From contig JTDE01000294.1 of assembly GCA_014338405.1 (NCBI GenBank), forward strand, positions 187,586 to 251,585: 64,000 nt of DNA, given 5' to 3'. The position numbers were made by a program, and so were the translations under genes. The first letter of the stretch is position 1; each line of letters begins with the position of its first letter. This document shows, piece by piece, positions 1 to 14,194 of this stretch. The stretch comes from Paragonimus skrjabini miyazakii. Lineage: Eukaryota; Platyhelminthes; Trematoda; Plagiorchiida; Troglotrematidae. The notes below the pieces were generated by a model. That model worked only from the letters and a program-made list of their open reading frames with translations, was not told the DNA's origin and made no database searches.

Positions 1-3000
1 TATGGCTGAAGATGCAGAAGGCTAATGATTGAAAAGTATGAGGATTGCACACAGCATCACAGTGTTGTGAAGCCAAGTTTCAAAGCTCTCCAAAGAACTT
101 TATTAAACTGGGACTACCACAGTCACCGTACACATGATGTAGTTCGGTAACTTTTCATCAGCTGTCTTAGGTTACTTTTGTGATACTGGTATACCTACTG
201 CGGAAAGGGAAGTTTGTAGAACAGCATGAGTTGAACAAATTAGAAGTAGCCTTATAGAAGCAAGTCAAATTAATGCTTGTGAAAATAATGCACCACAGTG
301 AAATTACTGCAATGCAAAGAGTCGCAGTAAGTGCGATACGAGTCTAACCGAGGTGTTCACCATGAAACCGTCAATAAATTTCATGTGTACGCATCAACAA
401 CAAAAGGAATGAAGAATGAATTGGATGAATGACAACAGCTTTCAGGTCAGATAAGTAGTAGATCCACCACAATACCGGTTTGCAATAGAAACAAGAAAAC
501 TAGGTGTAAAGGAACTGCAACAATCAGACCCCAACTAACTGCTTTGTGCACGCGAATTAAGATTCGGTTCATTTGTAGAAACGGCTCCAATGATAAGTAG
601 TGTTTTATTTCGTTTGTAAGAAAAACGACCTCGGATGAGCTAATTGTCACTTCTAGAGGAGATGATTTTATAACATTGTTGGCACAATCAAACTTCAAAC
701 GAAGGGAATGCTTCAAAAATGCTCACTGATACATGTATCAATGAGCCACATAGATCTGCTGACGTAAATATAACCATGAACATTCTCCAGTCCGCAGACA
801 ACATTAAAGCAGTCTAGTCGGGCTGTATCGTGACAAATGTTATAGTTTAGGAGATACCATTTAGACGATTACTGCTTTAACTAGATCAGATTTCATCATT
901 CTTGGTTTGCTAAATTCTGATTTAGGTTGCCTTGCAAATGTGTCCCTCAGGTCACCCGTTCCAGACGGTCAATCTCAAATATTAATCCTTACATACTATG
1001 TGCATATCAGGATTTGCGAAGGGCCACACACCAAACACATCACTAGCGTGAATCATCTACACTTTGGTCGTTGTTGGTTTGGAGTGGTACGGAGAAATAT
1101 TTCACAGTAAACATTAAAACAAATTTCTTGGTAGGGTTTAGATCGGCTTTCAGCCTATTAGTGAGTTTTGTGAAGAATGATCACGGATGGATCTATTCCG
1201 TGTAATGAGGCTCCCTTGGGTTAATACGTGGTTCTCCTAAGTTTGATCTGACATGTCTGCCATTAGCGTTCTTTCTGTGAAAGGACAGGATTATAGAGCT
1301 TTAAAACTCATACTATGTGATTCGATGGGATACATCTCTTCAATGAAGATACGCGCTACCGAAACCTTCCGTACCTCGCAAAGGAATTTAGCGGATAGTA
1401 GAGTTTTTCCGGCGTCTCTCCGGCTGTACCCACAATTCTCTGGACCATGTTAAGCACAATATCTTATTCCCTCTTGAAAACTGATGTTGTTCATGCAAAT
1501 CCTCGGTAGATGCCTTATTTCTTTTACAAAATCCGTAAGATAATGAAAACGACTGCCATCAAACATTACTTAAAGTTGCCGCCGCACCAATATTTAAAAG
1601 CAAATTATCTCATTTCTTTTACAAAATTAATTTCTACCTTTTATTGTCTTGGCTTTTTACTCATCAAGTTTAAGTTCAAAGGGTTGCGTTAGATCACACA
1701 TTTGCTTGCAGTTTACGAAGCCAAATATATGTCAAATTAGAACATGTTTGAAGAAAATAAATACCACAGATTCGAGTTACTTTATTTAAATATCGTCTTT
1801 AGAAAGTGTTTTTGCATAAACCTTGAGTGTTGTTCTCTTTCTTGTTTTTTGGAAGCAACTGTCCGAACCACTGCACCAGCAAACTCATGTTTAAAACCAC
1901 CTGGCTGACATATACAGATCCTTACCTACCGTAACTGGTCATTAGTGGGTTGTAGTTCAGAACTCAGTTACGACAAGAATATACATGTAAAATCCGTTCG
2001 TTTTTATCAACCAAGTAGCCGATTAATTTTACACATCCACTGATTTGTTCATAATTCATTAACTCAAAATTAAATGACAATTAACAATAAAGGGTATTTC
2101 GTCCACACATTCCGTTCTTCCACACATATAATGTAATCATGGCTTGAGAGAGCAATACAAAATCTAACAAACTTGAGGTCTGGGCGGTACAAGTTTTCAC
2201 TTGGCAAATGGGAACTATCAGTTATATACTTCAGCTCAAACACCGCTTGTTATGTATGAGTAAATTGGCACAATATGCGTAAAAATCTGTCTGTGTTGAC
2301 AAGCTAGTTCGCCGAAATACTCGCAGAATTTACTAACATTGTAAACTAAAACTTGAGATAAGTTACACTATTTCATCCGGTAAACTTTAGTGGTAGTTGA
2401 TAACTAGAAAGCTTTACAACATAACCACTACTTCTGTGTGACCTGGAATATTTTTAAGTAAGATTATGCATATTATTGATTTGTGTGACTACGATGGTTG
2501 AAGTAGTTACCACATCAGATAGTTTTAGACGGTCGAGATGGGTTGTATATTTCGAAGGTGTTTTATATGTGGATGGAACTTTAAACCACACCGTCAAAAC
2601 GCAACATTGGAAGCAAGTTAATAACCTGGCAACAATACCATTTGGACAAAGGATAGATGTATTCCCTGCGTTGTAACAGTATGGATAACTGATAGCTAAA
2701 AAGCATCCTTTTCACCTTAGCATCTGAAGATATTTCATAACTCAGATCCTTCAAGAACGTTAAATAATCTTGCGAGGACGGTGATGGCAAACGTAACAAA
2801 ACGCATTGTCAAAAAGGATGTACAAGAAATCTGTCTACTTGAGATCGGCAATCAAAAGTTGCTAACCACAAAAAACTGGAAGGTTTGTTGACTTACAAGG
2901 ACGCCAGCTAACCATGATGAATATAAGGGGAAGCTGTTTTCGCCATCAGGAAAGTTCGTGTGAACAGTCGGTATGCATCCTGTGTATTCTCCTTCTGCTT

Positions 3001-6000
3001 TTCAAACTATAGTATACGTAGGGCATGAGTAAAAACATGTTAGTCAGCGTTTATCAGAATTATTTCGCAAAGAATGCCTTTGTTGTCACGTTGATTGACT
3101 GACTTTGTCAAATAGTATTTGTGTGTAATTTCAGATGATAATTCCATTACATCATATTTTTTGTTCTCGAATTCATTTGAACATTTATTGTTATGACGAT
3201 TTATTGATGGTTAAACCAAAGATATGTTGTGGTGCTCAATGACTGATCAATTCTGCATCTTTTTATCTATGTCGATCGAAATAGTCAATATTAACGTGTC
3301 ATTATTTTTGTTCACGTGATGCGGAACTGGGCTTGTCGAGATTTGGTGGAAATTGATTAATCCGCTTTTCTTGCCAAACGTCTGATGTGTACACTTTTAT
3401 TTTCTGTACGTTTACAACTTCGTTCAAAGAATCGCAAACATTTCGCAAGTATTTCCCCAATTTCGCCGTTCATTGCATTGTTCTTGTCTGGGCTCTGTAG
3501 ATCTGAGAAAGCTTTCTTCTGTGAATACGGAAATTTCGGCATTCTCAACTAAGGAAATTTAGACAGTCTATCAACCCCACAAATTTTGGCTGTACTTAGT
3601 TGAATGATTTCAAAGGTGAAGATATCACTGTGCCTCGCTTTGTTTCGTGAAGCACAATGATGGAAATGAAACCCTCTCTGAGTGAAGGGTTCCTTTTCCT
3701 TATTAACTGGCTTTACGTATTCAATCGTTTCGTGTATGTTACGTTTCATGCGTTTTGGCATGTTAAGTAGAAACATACCAGCACCCAAATTTGGCTGATA
3801 GAGAAAAATGTTTCTAGTTTTTCCCCAAGGATTCCGCTCTTATTGTTCATCAATAATACATCTCCCTAAATAACGTCCTGAATTAGAAATACCGTGTTGA
3901 TGCTGATAAATGGATTGAACATCTAGCAGGAAAAATGGGAGAACGTTACAGAAACATCAAAACATTAGTTACCAGCGGGTAATTTTCATCTGTCACAAAC
4001 TGCAGTGCACAGTCAACTACATGTGACCGTGGCTATGACAAGTTTTACGATTTATCTATTCATCAGACTGCAGTAGATGCAGTTGAACGGTTGAGGTAGC
4101 AGATTGGCTGTACATTTTGAAAATACAATCGCTAAAATGTATTCCCGAAGCGTTGTGGCTGCCTCTAACTGTGCGATGGTGGTGGATGACGCTTAATTAA
4201 AAGTGCACATGATGAATACCTGAAAAGAAGCCACCGGGGAATAGTCAGGCACGAATGTAGTGATCAACATATTGGTTAGTTTGGACACGTCACTGTTTTA
4301 AAAACGATCATTTTTACAGCAACAGTTTTCGACTACGAAAAAGGTTTACTTAGGAGGTTATCAACCAATTAACCCCATCTAATCTTTTTCGTCACCTTGT
4401 TTAGAAATGCAATACATTTGATTTCTTGCTGCGCTCTCCTTCCATTCAATATAACGTTTTAGAATTTGCTGTTATTGTTGTTGCTTTTAATGTGGAGCAG
4501 CTATATTTCTTGTGTAACAAATACTCGTTCTTCTTCTCATCTTTCAAGTTCTCCAATAAGTTGACGATATAGTTAAGAAGTAACAAAAGGTTCTTCGTAA
4601 GCGGCATAGTTATCCCACTGGAGGAAATTCTGGCTATTTTTACAGAATGTTAATCTGTTTTGCGTATTCATAACAGTGGAACAAAGACCATGTAGAACTT
4701 TGGAAAGAGAATTTATTCCTAAACACAAACGTTTTAGAAGAGATGGATGAACTAAAGAAAAACAGCCATTTGGTAATTATTTCAACAATTACCTGGAATA
4801 TATTGACAAAATCAACTGAGAATTCTTACTACAATGGCAATTTGCAGACAATCGATGATTGCAATTTTGTTAAACCTTCACGTTTTTTAACCCAAGTAAA
4901 TCAACTGCATATTTGGACGTACTGAATGACACGGGAGACGGCAGTCACTACAGTAATTCGATCGCATCAATTCACAGTCCGGATTAAAGTCAACGCTAAT
5001 TCCGAATTAGGTGTTTGTTATGGTTATTGTTTCTGGTAAAATGAGCCGATTTGAGTTGGGGGAAAGCGTTTAAATGTCAATACGTTTTCGATACACACAT
5101 GCATCCTATACTGACTGTCACTGTTGTACAAGGACCTGAGTGAACAGGAATGTCAACAAACCGGCCAGACGTCCGATAACAGTCGAAAGTCACGAATTTG
5201 CAAATTTCAAACTATGTCAAGTTAGGTCCTCTCGTAACGCTATTACCTCTTGGTTGACCTAGAAACTTCCAAGTGTTGTTTACACAGTGTCACTTCAGGC
5301 AGATGTTTAAATGTCTCATATCTTCAGATTTTATGTTCATAACCATTTCGCTGACGTCAACTAGATGCTTCAACTTACGGTGGATTGTTTCTCGGTGGTC
5401 AGATAATTTCATTTTACAATGTACATAGCACGTCATACAATAGAGTGACCAGATTGTGGAATGCACGATGCTCTCCTCGACCAAAGTGACTGGCCCTTCA
5501 TGTTCACTGACTGCAGCTCCGAACGCCCCACGGTTACATAGTAAGTGACATTCACATTAAACCGTAAGTGCTTCGTGTAATGAAGATCCTCGATTATCTT
5601 GAAAGAGGGCTGTTCAACTACGTAGCAGAATATTTTGTAACGAATAGGTTTATAGATACATCGACTTGCACGAGGGACAGAGTAAGGTGTTGGTTTATAC
5701 TTTTCCGTTTTTATGGGAGTAGGGTGTTATATCATGCAAAATGGCTAAACTCTATAAAAACCGTTTATGGAAGGGAGCGTAAAAACATTGACTAGTGTTA
5801 CTGAGGTTTACCAATCTCATAGACGATAAATGGAAGGCAATAAAGCACCACCCTACTAAATTTAATGACCTACTTTACGAGGTTGCCAATAAGTGCCTAA
5901 TGCCGGTCGTTTATCACTCAGTTGCCGGTCAAGCAAAACTTCAAAATATTCTGTTCTAACTAAGATAGTTGCAATAAGGAATCTGTATGCACAACGTGAA

Positions 6001-8846
6001 CTACCCATTCCATACTCCAGCTTAAGGGAATAAACCGTAATGCGTTTACCTTTATTGATCACAGTTATTTTATTAGGAAAAATGAACTCACTTGGCACTT
6101 AGTTATAATGCATTAGAAAATGATCCAAATTTTCCAATTTCTCTTGTAGGGAAGTATGGCTGATTTTTATAAGCTTGCTATTGACTCATCTCTAAATACT
6201 TGCAAGAGGTATCAAATTCTTTTTGATAAATGCATGGGTTGTGCTTCCGCTCATTGATGTAGGTTTCATTGTGGAAAGCGTCCCAAGGCCTTTCTGGGAT
6301 GTTCAGTAACACTTACCTTTTTGACAACAGTTGTACAATTTATCGACTGATCTTAATAATCAATTAGTACAGTTCCCAGTTACGGTTAACATGCGGCATC
6401 AGTTAACAACGTTTGGTGGTGAATAGGTTTGAGTAAACGATTGTTGTATTCAGGTGCCAGTTTACATATTTGAAGCAACGTCATATATATAATTCGCTGA
6501 GTAACATGTCTTTAGTGACTCGAAAGATGACAAACAATTTTTGCTGTGCAAACTGACGGTTATAACTTAGCACTGATGAAAGTCGTCGGAAACACATCTG
6601 CGAACCACATCGATGGATTAGTAAGGCCACGTCCGTATAAACAAACATATATTCCCCTAAAAACCACGCACATGGTGGAGGATATTACTGATTATACTAT
6701 ACTGCTAGTGTGAACCATAATTACGGCTTCTAGAAAAAGACTACCTGTTTTGCCAGGCCATAACCTTCGAGATGCAGTTATGAGAAGTTATATTTCGTGT
6801 AGGTGAGCCGACTGTCTCCACTGTATTCCTGTCCGGAATGTCAGACTTAAGTCACTGAAACAAAACTCGAGATTCAGCATCTGAAGTCGAAATCGGAACA
6901 ATCCAAACCTTCGTTAACTAATTCGCACTAAATCAGACCAATGTGTGACGCAAACGGGTGTAGTCTGTTGCGTACAATAGAAAGTACATCAGGGTGGAAT
7001 ACAAAAGCGTGAATATACTTCATCTATCGAATTGTCATTACACACCGAGTATTCCTAAATGGTCAAGGTTGCAAACAGCAGTTTTTGGCAATTTTCGCCA
7101 GGCATATACAATTACAAGAGATTCGTTAGACTTCTACACAAAAAAAGACCCACCACCACCCGGGTAGACAGTCATCCACAGCTTCCATGATGATTAATGT
7201 TGTGTATAACCAGTCTTGTTTTCTATACAAGTCCAATGCATCTTTTATAATTGTATATACTTCATTTGCCGACCACTTTGATAGGTAGCTTTACCAGCAA
7301 ATGCTATTTTGGGAAAGTTATATGTGAAACGTAAGTGGCCCATAATTCGGCTGGTGACTGGCACCCAGATAAAGAAATGGCGAGAACTGAAATGCCCTTA
7401 CAGAAACCACGAAAACACGGTCATGTAGCACATTTTTAGTTGTGCACAGGTTTGAATTTCACTAAAGCACAACCGATTTTTCATTATTAATCTTGAGATA
7501 ACACCAACCTGTGGTCCTCTATAACATACAATAATATAACAAGATATACTTTGAAAATACTGATTAATTACTAGAGTTACTAGCATTGTTTCAGACATCT
7601 ATATTCTTGCCATAAATGACTACTTGTTAATGGTGGGTAGAACGACCGCACAATGTTCTTCTTACATATGCAATCGTCATTGCATATGATAATTTTCCTT
7701 AATCAATGTGGTACTGAATCCACAAAATAATGGTGTAGAGTTGTGTTCCACCTAACCAAGCCTTACACGTAATTGGTTGAGACAAATTGTGAATAACAAA
7801 GGAAAATGTGTAATTACTTTATGCTTTAGGTGTTTGGAGGAATTTCTTGTAACATGATGTCCACAAGACGGTTGGTACTGAGTTTCTTGGTAATAGCTTT
7901 CAGCTTTATGTACAAAAATAACGTCAGTTTGATTTTTGGATTCCGATTTGATCAACTGATGCCCATTGAAATGTGATATCTTCCTACTGAACGCGAAAGA
8001 AGTTGATCAATATAGGCGTCCACTAGGTCGTTCGTCTTCAAACCAGAATCGATTCAGACAACTCAATATTTTCGGCAATAAAACTATTCAGCTAACTCAG
8101 TTCCATATGTAATATCACGTGTCCAAATTCATGTACAACACAAGTCAATGTGCCACACAAAAGCTAAATTGATGAATTTAATAAGTGCACACGTTTTCTG
8201 AACGATGCCCGCGATTCCGGCAAGCTACTCTGTCCTCCTTATTATTGCAGATATTGTTTTATTTAAACTCTTTCTCAGTGTAGTCAACAAACAGTGTATT
8301 GACTGGAAAACGTCTTGTGTAAATTATGGAAATTACATAACAAAACTGAGCAACGTGTCGAAACAATCGATAAGAGATGTGTACATAATTTTTTAACTAA
8401 AATTCACACTAAACTCTCCCAAACGTTCTATAAATTTTGGGATTACTGATTCACTGTCATCTCCATGACACAGATATATGTGCTTATATGTAGGACTTAC
8501 ACAGTTTTACATAACCGAGAACAGTACATTGAAATGGTGAATAAGAAGACGTTCGACTTTTATGCGATGTTATTTAATTATGGTCAGTCATCTTCTTACT
8601 TCCTGCGTGATCTCGAGAGTATCTAAGTTGGCTATCTGTTTCCGTCTGTACTCTTTGATAAGAGAGCAAGTATGATAAACACCTCGAAAAGTATACTGAA
8701 ACAAAAACGTAGAAAAACAACACTCCGAGTGATAAAAATTAGATATCCCAAATTTGACGTTTGGTGGTGTGCACTTTGCAGACTGAGAGTGCATGGTGCC
8801 TTTGCAGGTTTGCTGTGATTAAGTAAATTAATTGTTTGATACTGAC
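1..8846. other. No gene recognised
   Basis: AT-rich sequence with only short scattered ORFs (up to about 90 codons), none resembling a known protein and none bounded by convincing splice sites. I saw no rRNA, tRNA, satellite array or transposon end. It may be intergenic, or a distal 5' intron of the PKG gene if upstream exons exist. Confidence 0.4.
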
Positions 8847-9745
8847 GTCGCGTAGGTTGTGGGCCGGTTTGTTTATCAGGTAAGCTGCATTAGCACATGT
8901 GTCAGTGTAGGGAATTAAACAGAGATGCGTATCTTCAAGGTTAGGACGATGTTTGTTAATCTGGAGCACATCTGGCGACAAAGAGGTATCTCTTTGCTTC
9001 CGGAAGGGTCGCGTACATAAGGCGGCAGTGGGGGCTGTGTTACCTTACGGCAGCGAAACAGGGCCGCTCAGAGTAAAAGAGGTGAACCGGCTTCAGATGT
9101 TTGACCACCGATGTTTGTTTTCGATCGCTCGTGCCGGGTGGCGTCAACGAGTGGGCGACGAGGATGTTAGGAAGCGGGTGTTTGGCATTGATTGTCAAAC
9201 GAATTCTTTTGTTCACTCCGTAAATTTTCACAGACTTAGATGGTTAATTCATGTAGCGAGGATACCAACTATTCCTCTGCCACATCGATCACTGGTTGCC
9301 GACACTGCGGCCGACTGGCACAAGGTACGAGTTGGACGGATGATGACCTGGCGTAGACAAATGGAATCGTTCACAAATGGATTGGTCACTGTAGATGGAG
9401 TTTGTCTCACAGGCTGGGTCCCTTGCAGCTGACAGAGTTAGTGGCTGGAGACATTAGGTGAGATGACGGTTAACTGTCCTCAGTGGCGTGAATATTGTCG
9501 CTGTTAGGTCGAGTTGTCTATGAAGTGAGAGCTTTTAATGACGTGGATCAATGAAAGCTGTAAGGAAGCTACCTTGCTGATGACTCCTTACTTTCACATG
9601 CGGCTCGGTTGTTTGTCTGCGAAGTGTAGGCGCCTTGATTTTGTATATTTGAATATTGATGTAGCTATTTTTAATAAATATATTCCATTCTTCTCCTCTT
9701 TTTTTCTTTCTTCCCCTATACGTTTTTTCCCTTCGTGGTTGGGTA
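8847..9745 (+). mobile_element. Decayed RTE-type non-LTR retrotransposon 3' end (reverse transcriptase C-terminus plus 3' tail)
   Basis: Translation shows the C-terminal part of the RTE-clade ORF2 polyprotein that is abundant in flukes. From 8847 the frame reads VVGRFVYQVSCIS, equivalent to the usual VDRFTYLGSCIS, then RIFKVRTMFVNLEHIWRQR. Near 8990 the frame shifts by one and continues KGRVHKAAVGAVLPYGSET, FDHRCLFSIAR and LHRLRWLGHV-like NFHRLRWLIHVARIP, ending in a stop at 9430-9432. Two further in-frame stops lie in the first part. It is an inactive, 5'-truncated copy. The following stretch to about 9745 contains AT-rich and pyrimidine-rich 3' UTR-like sequence. Orientation is the same as PKG. 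A related fragment lies at about 29900-30190. Confidence 0.85.
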
Positions 9746-12700
9746 TTAGTTAAGCATCATTGTGAACCACTGATGTATTGCTGTCTACAATGATGAAGGT
9801 GATGATTTGCACAGAATGACCGTCGTTTGAGTGGAAAAACACCAACCTCTTCCACGAGGTTAGTAATTTGTACAGTGTGTGGATGATGGCTAAAAGTGAT
9901 GAAGGTCCACGATCGGTTTTACGGTTACTGTCATTCATCAGGAACGCGTTTAGATGACAATCAACCACCCACCGTAATACACTATCGATAGATGCCAAAC
10001 TTTGCAGTTAACGACCAAGTCGCGAGTTAGTTGCGCTGTTTATCTATGATTCACTGGGAACCGTAGGTCAGCAGAGATTTTGAATTCACTTGCCGCAACT
10101 GAGAGTGAACTTAATCTACTCGGAGATTTAAGATAACCTCATAATTTGCAAAATAATAATCTTGCGTTAAGTTTTAACAATAACCATATACTGCTTGCGT
10201 GATTTCGCCTTGCATAGTTTCAATGCCATTTATCACTGTCGTCGTAGTAGTTGCCGTTAACATCTAAGATCGTCTTCACTGAGTTTGATAAAAATGATAG
10301 AAATATCTCAAAATTGATTTATCGGTTTTTTTATTTTTGTGTATTGGAACATTATCGAAGCAGCATCCTAACCATATCCGTAGGCAATCTATGTGTAAAA
10401 TTTCAAAGTTGGTGTTACCAAATAAGAGTGGTAATACGCCAGTCAATGTCACGTAAATTTTCAAATTTTATAAATTAAACACTAGCTTTTTAAAACATTC
10501 TAAAACCTCTGAATCTGCATAATTTCAACAAAATTGGCAGCAAGAATAGTCACAGATCAAACCTAGATGAAAATCATATATGTGAAAATTGTTATAAACG
10601 AAGGGTCGAATGATTTCCAGTAGACTGTGATTCTAGATTCACAAAGGTATCAGTGACTATATTTGATGGTGTTGTTTCATTTTCAGACCTCAACAAAGTG
10701 AACGGTGGAGTAAAATGAATTATCTGTATAGAAATGCGAAAATCAAGGCCAAACTCTGAGAGTCTCTGAAGCTGTCAGAATGTGATGAGAAACACCGTTG
10801 GTGAAGGCAAGTGTGATGCGTCAGAATTTACCCGTGACTATAATTGACTGTTTTAGCGATCCTCTATTGTTATCCAGTCGTTCACTGAGCTGAGTGGTAT
10901 TCGCGTTTTCTCTCCGACAAGCGCCTTGTAAGAAGACAAATTTGTCTTGCCCCCCAAAAAAACAAATGTGGTAACCAGCAAGCTGGTATAACAATGTTTA
11001 CCACTATTTTCATTGAAAGAGGGCGTGCAGATGGTTGAAAAACAAAAATTATTCTCATTTGTGTAGCGCCAACAGTGGCTTTCAGAGGTTTGTCAAAGCC
11101 ACTGGTCACGGTTTTAAGTAAAATACATGCAGGCTATTTGTTACCTGACAAAAAACAAACTCTCCTGTGGTTGGATATTTTAACGTAAGGTTTACCTGTA
11201 ATAGTTAATCAAATTTGAATGTGACGACTCATGATTCTTAACTTTGAACAAAAACATCTTATCTCTAAATAACTATATAGTTTCTAGAAGTTTTCCGCTT
11301 AATGAAATGAAATATACCGACAACATTACGTCTGTGCTAGTTAGCAGGACTGATGCGAAGAAGTAGGGAAACTAAAAGGATAAAACTCTTCAGAAAGAGA
11401 CGTTGCTTTCGAAATTATTGGGTTCCACAGAACAAAGCGAGATGACTTACTTTGAAATCACTCTAACTACTAGAGTCTTAATTTCAGAGGCTCGCATCTT
11501 GCTTATGGACCACAATTTGAAGAAAGCTGTTTGACTCATTGCAACAATGTGCAACTCATTATGTTATTCGTAAGACAAATAGTTACCGTACCTCACTGAA
11601 TCTGTCGGACAAATTTTTCTGAAACATACTCCACAGGATTCCCCTTAAGTTTTATTGTAATTAGTGGGCTAAAATGCACTGGACAGACAGTAATTCTGAC
11701 GTGTCGTTCTTGTCTAAAATTTTGTGATAAAACAGACGATAGAAAATTTATGTTTATTTTTTGACCAACAACTCATACTGCAACAAAAACGGATAAATTA
11801 CTGTGCTTTTTAACCTGAAATCTACACGATAAATTAAATAAGAAACAGTATCAGCAATACGTGTTGCTTGTTTGTTGACACTTTCATAGTAACTTTCAAA
11901 AATGATCTGTTGAGAAAAGTGATCCATGGATTTGGTGTTTAAAAGCAATATGTGGATGAGATCCTATGAGTGGTTGGCAAAGGCGTCCATCCAGCGGATC
12001 GCTTTGAGGGTTTCAACTTGCCTCACATTGAAGTAAACTTTACATTAGCATCTGAACTCAAATTCAACTGACTTTTCTGAATCTGCCCACTCGGCGTTGT
12101 GTCAATGAATCTGTTCAACGTAAGTTCTACGGAACAGATATGGAATGTCGTGCACATTTATTTCAGTAATTCATCTCATAAACAGCTTGGATGACATTGC
12201 CATACGGATATAAACACAAGATACAACGTTATATTAGCCCCCACTCTTACACGTTATTCATGTGATATGCCTACCGAGGACTAGTCATAGACAAGATTAT
12301 GTAGTGATGCGAAGAAAAGGGTAGCTTATTTCTATCGAGAAGAAAGCAATGTGTATTTCGCTAAAATTCAAATGCAACCCGGTAGTCCTTGTACAACTCA
12401 AAGATACATTACTCGAATATGTGGCATCGTTTTGTGTTTAGTCTTTCATATGCTGCTTTGTAGCAAGTTAGGTCGGTTGCCCAACCAAGCGCTATTCTCA
12501 GAGGATACGTGAACTCCACCCCATATAGCTGACTAAGGGCAAGATGAAGTTTCTCTCCATTGCAACTTTGGTCCATCTTGTTGATTCAGGGCACCAAACC
12601 TCACCGGATGTGGCTTTCCGGTCCATTTATTGCTTACTCAGTCGTCAATCCAAAGCAGCCACTTATCGTATTCTGGCCACCACAGAAGCGATCGAACTTC

Positions 12701-13844
12701 GGGTACGTAATTCACAGTTTTGAGCTCAGAAGTTTGTCCAGATCATACAGTTATCATGGTCCTTCGTTACCCCCTTGAGGCCTCCGGAGGTCAATTTGTT
12801 CACCTCATTGTTCTCTAATTCACAACCGTCTGATGTAGCTTAGTGAACAGTTGCTTTTGATTTTGCTCCGTTGACAACCATGATGATGTAAAATGTTATG
12901 CGGTTGGCCCGTTGGTGAATAGCCGAAAACAGACTGTTCACCAAACTACATTTCACTCCTGTTCACTGTATCGTCAAAATGTTGAGACGCTGTAGTTTAG
13001 TAATTGTAGACACTAGCAAACAAATTATATCCAGATACTAATGAGATTGTCCTACCACTTTGAAACAACACTTGAACTGAGAAATTCCATTATTTCCTTA
13101 AGAGAGAAAATGAGCCTAAATTATAAGCTGGATAAAAGACGAGAAAATGTTAACAAAAAACTTCTGTCGATATGTCGCGAATCACTCCAATAATTGTATG
13201 AAATGACGGCATTACTAAAACACAATCGAGTTTTATGGTAGACACTCTCTCGATAGTTTGTAAAAACATTATCAGGGGTCTACACAGTATCAAGAAATGC
13301 AACTTTCTGGGCAGTTAACGAAAACACTAAAGACGTGGTTCTCCAAACCATCATGTCGTGAAGAAAAACTCAGAATAGACACCTGATCCCGGTTCTGATG
13401 GTTTGGAAGAACAGAGCATGGAAAAAGATCACTAATAGCTTCTTAATTAGTCACTACATGAACGAATATAAATGTCGTAATTTTACTAAGTATCAGTTGA
13501 ATGGCTCCTAACGGCGCGGAAGTCAGATAAAAAGTTTGTTAGCTAGACTTCTTCAGATAGGCAGATTAATGCTTAAAGTTTGCACAACTTTTAGCAAAGA
13601 CGGCACTAACGGTCATCTTGAATTTCTTGAATGGTGCACGAAAAACGTCATCAGTGGGATCTCAAGTATGTGTTGAGTGAAGTGGAACTGGACGTTATTG
13701 GAATATGATTATGGCTCTTCAGGTTATAATATTAGAACATATTTAGTAATCAGGGAAATTTGTTTATTAAAAAAGTTTAGTACATCCGAACAACGTGACT
13801 CTTCAGACTTAAACCGCTTGACAAAGGCTGTCCGACAGGGTTGA
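9746..13844. other. No gene recognised
   Basis: AT-rich non-coding-looking DNA. Only short ORFs without recognisable domains. Just before the candidate exon, 13810-13860 contains a GC-richer patch including GTTGAAACGTTGAG, a string reminiscent of repeat-derived sequence, but there is no second copy in the window to define it. Confidence 0.35.
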
Positions 13845-14188
13845 AACGTTGAGAAACTGGTAACTAGTTTGGTTTCAACTCGTTGTGGCTTAATCAAAGA
13901 ATTACATAATATCTACTATTCACCTGTTAAAAATTCTTCTTTTGAAAGGTATAAATACTGTCATCATGGAAAGACGAACTGTAGTTCATGCGTGGCGAGT
14001 TCACCCACACTGCAAAAGAAATCCATACAAAGCCTAACACAGGAAACTAAACTGAACGCGTTGCAAGTTCTAATCACTGGTTCGTCTAAATTACACAATA
14101 TTCCAGAGCCTAACTCAACTGAGAATCATGTGTTTCCAAAGAACTACGAGACATTAGTGACTGATCTTAGTAAACTGCAGCAGTTTGT
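13845..14188 (+). CDS. Candidate upstream exon in frame with PKG exon A
   Basis: The frame is open from just after TGA 13842-13844 and reaches donor GTGAGT at 14189-14194. About 114 codons are open, Ser/Thr/Asn-rich like the PKG N-terminal extension. Ending at 14188 leaves two bases of a codon; joining to the possible acceptor at 18407 restores a Val codon and runs straight into the exon A frame at Arg3 (RSHSDDKYMD). There is no ATG in this frame, so it would need a still earlier start exon or act as an internal exon. Upstream acceptors (AG at 13853 or 13867) lack a good pyrimidine tract, which is the main weakness. No domain is recognised. Confidence 0.3.
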
Positions 14189-14194
14189 GTGAGT

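Noticed and set aside
6571..6600. Hammerhead-like string CTGATGA followed by GGAAAC
   Set aside because: The bases between the two motifs cannot form helix II, and no helix I return strand is present; treated as chance.
13810..13860. CTTGACAAAGGCTG...GTTGAAACGTTGAG, reminiscent of Penelope-like element ends
   Set aside because: Only a short resemblance; no GIY-YIG or reverse transcriptase sequence nearby and no second copy in the window.
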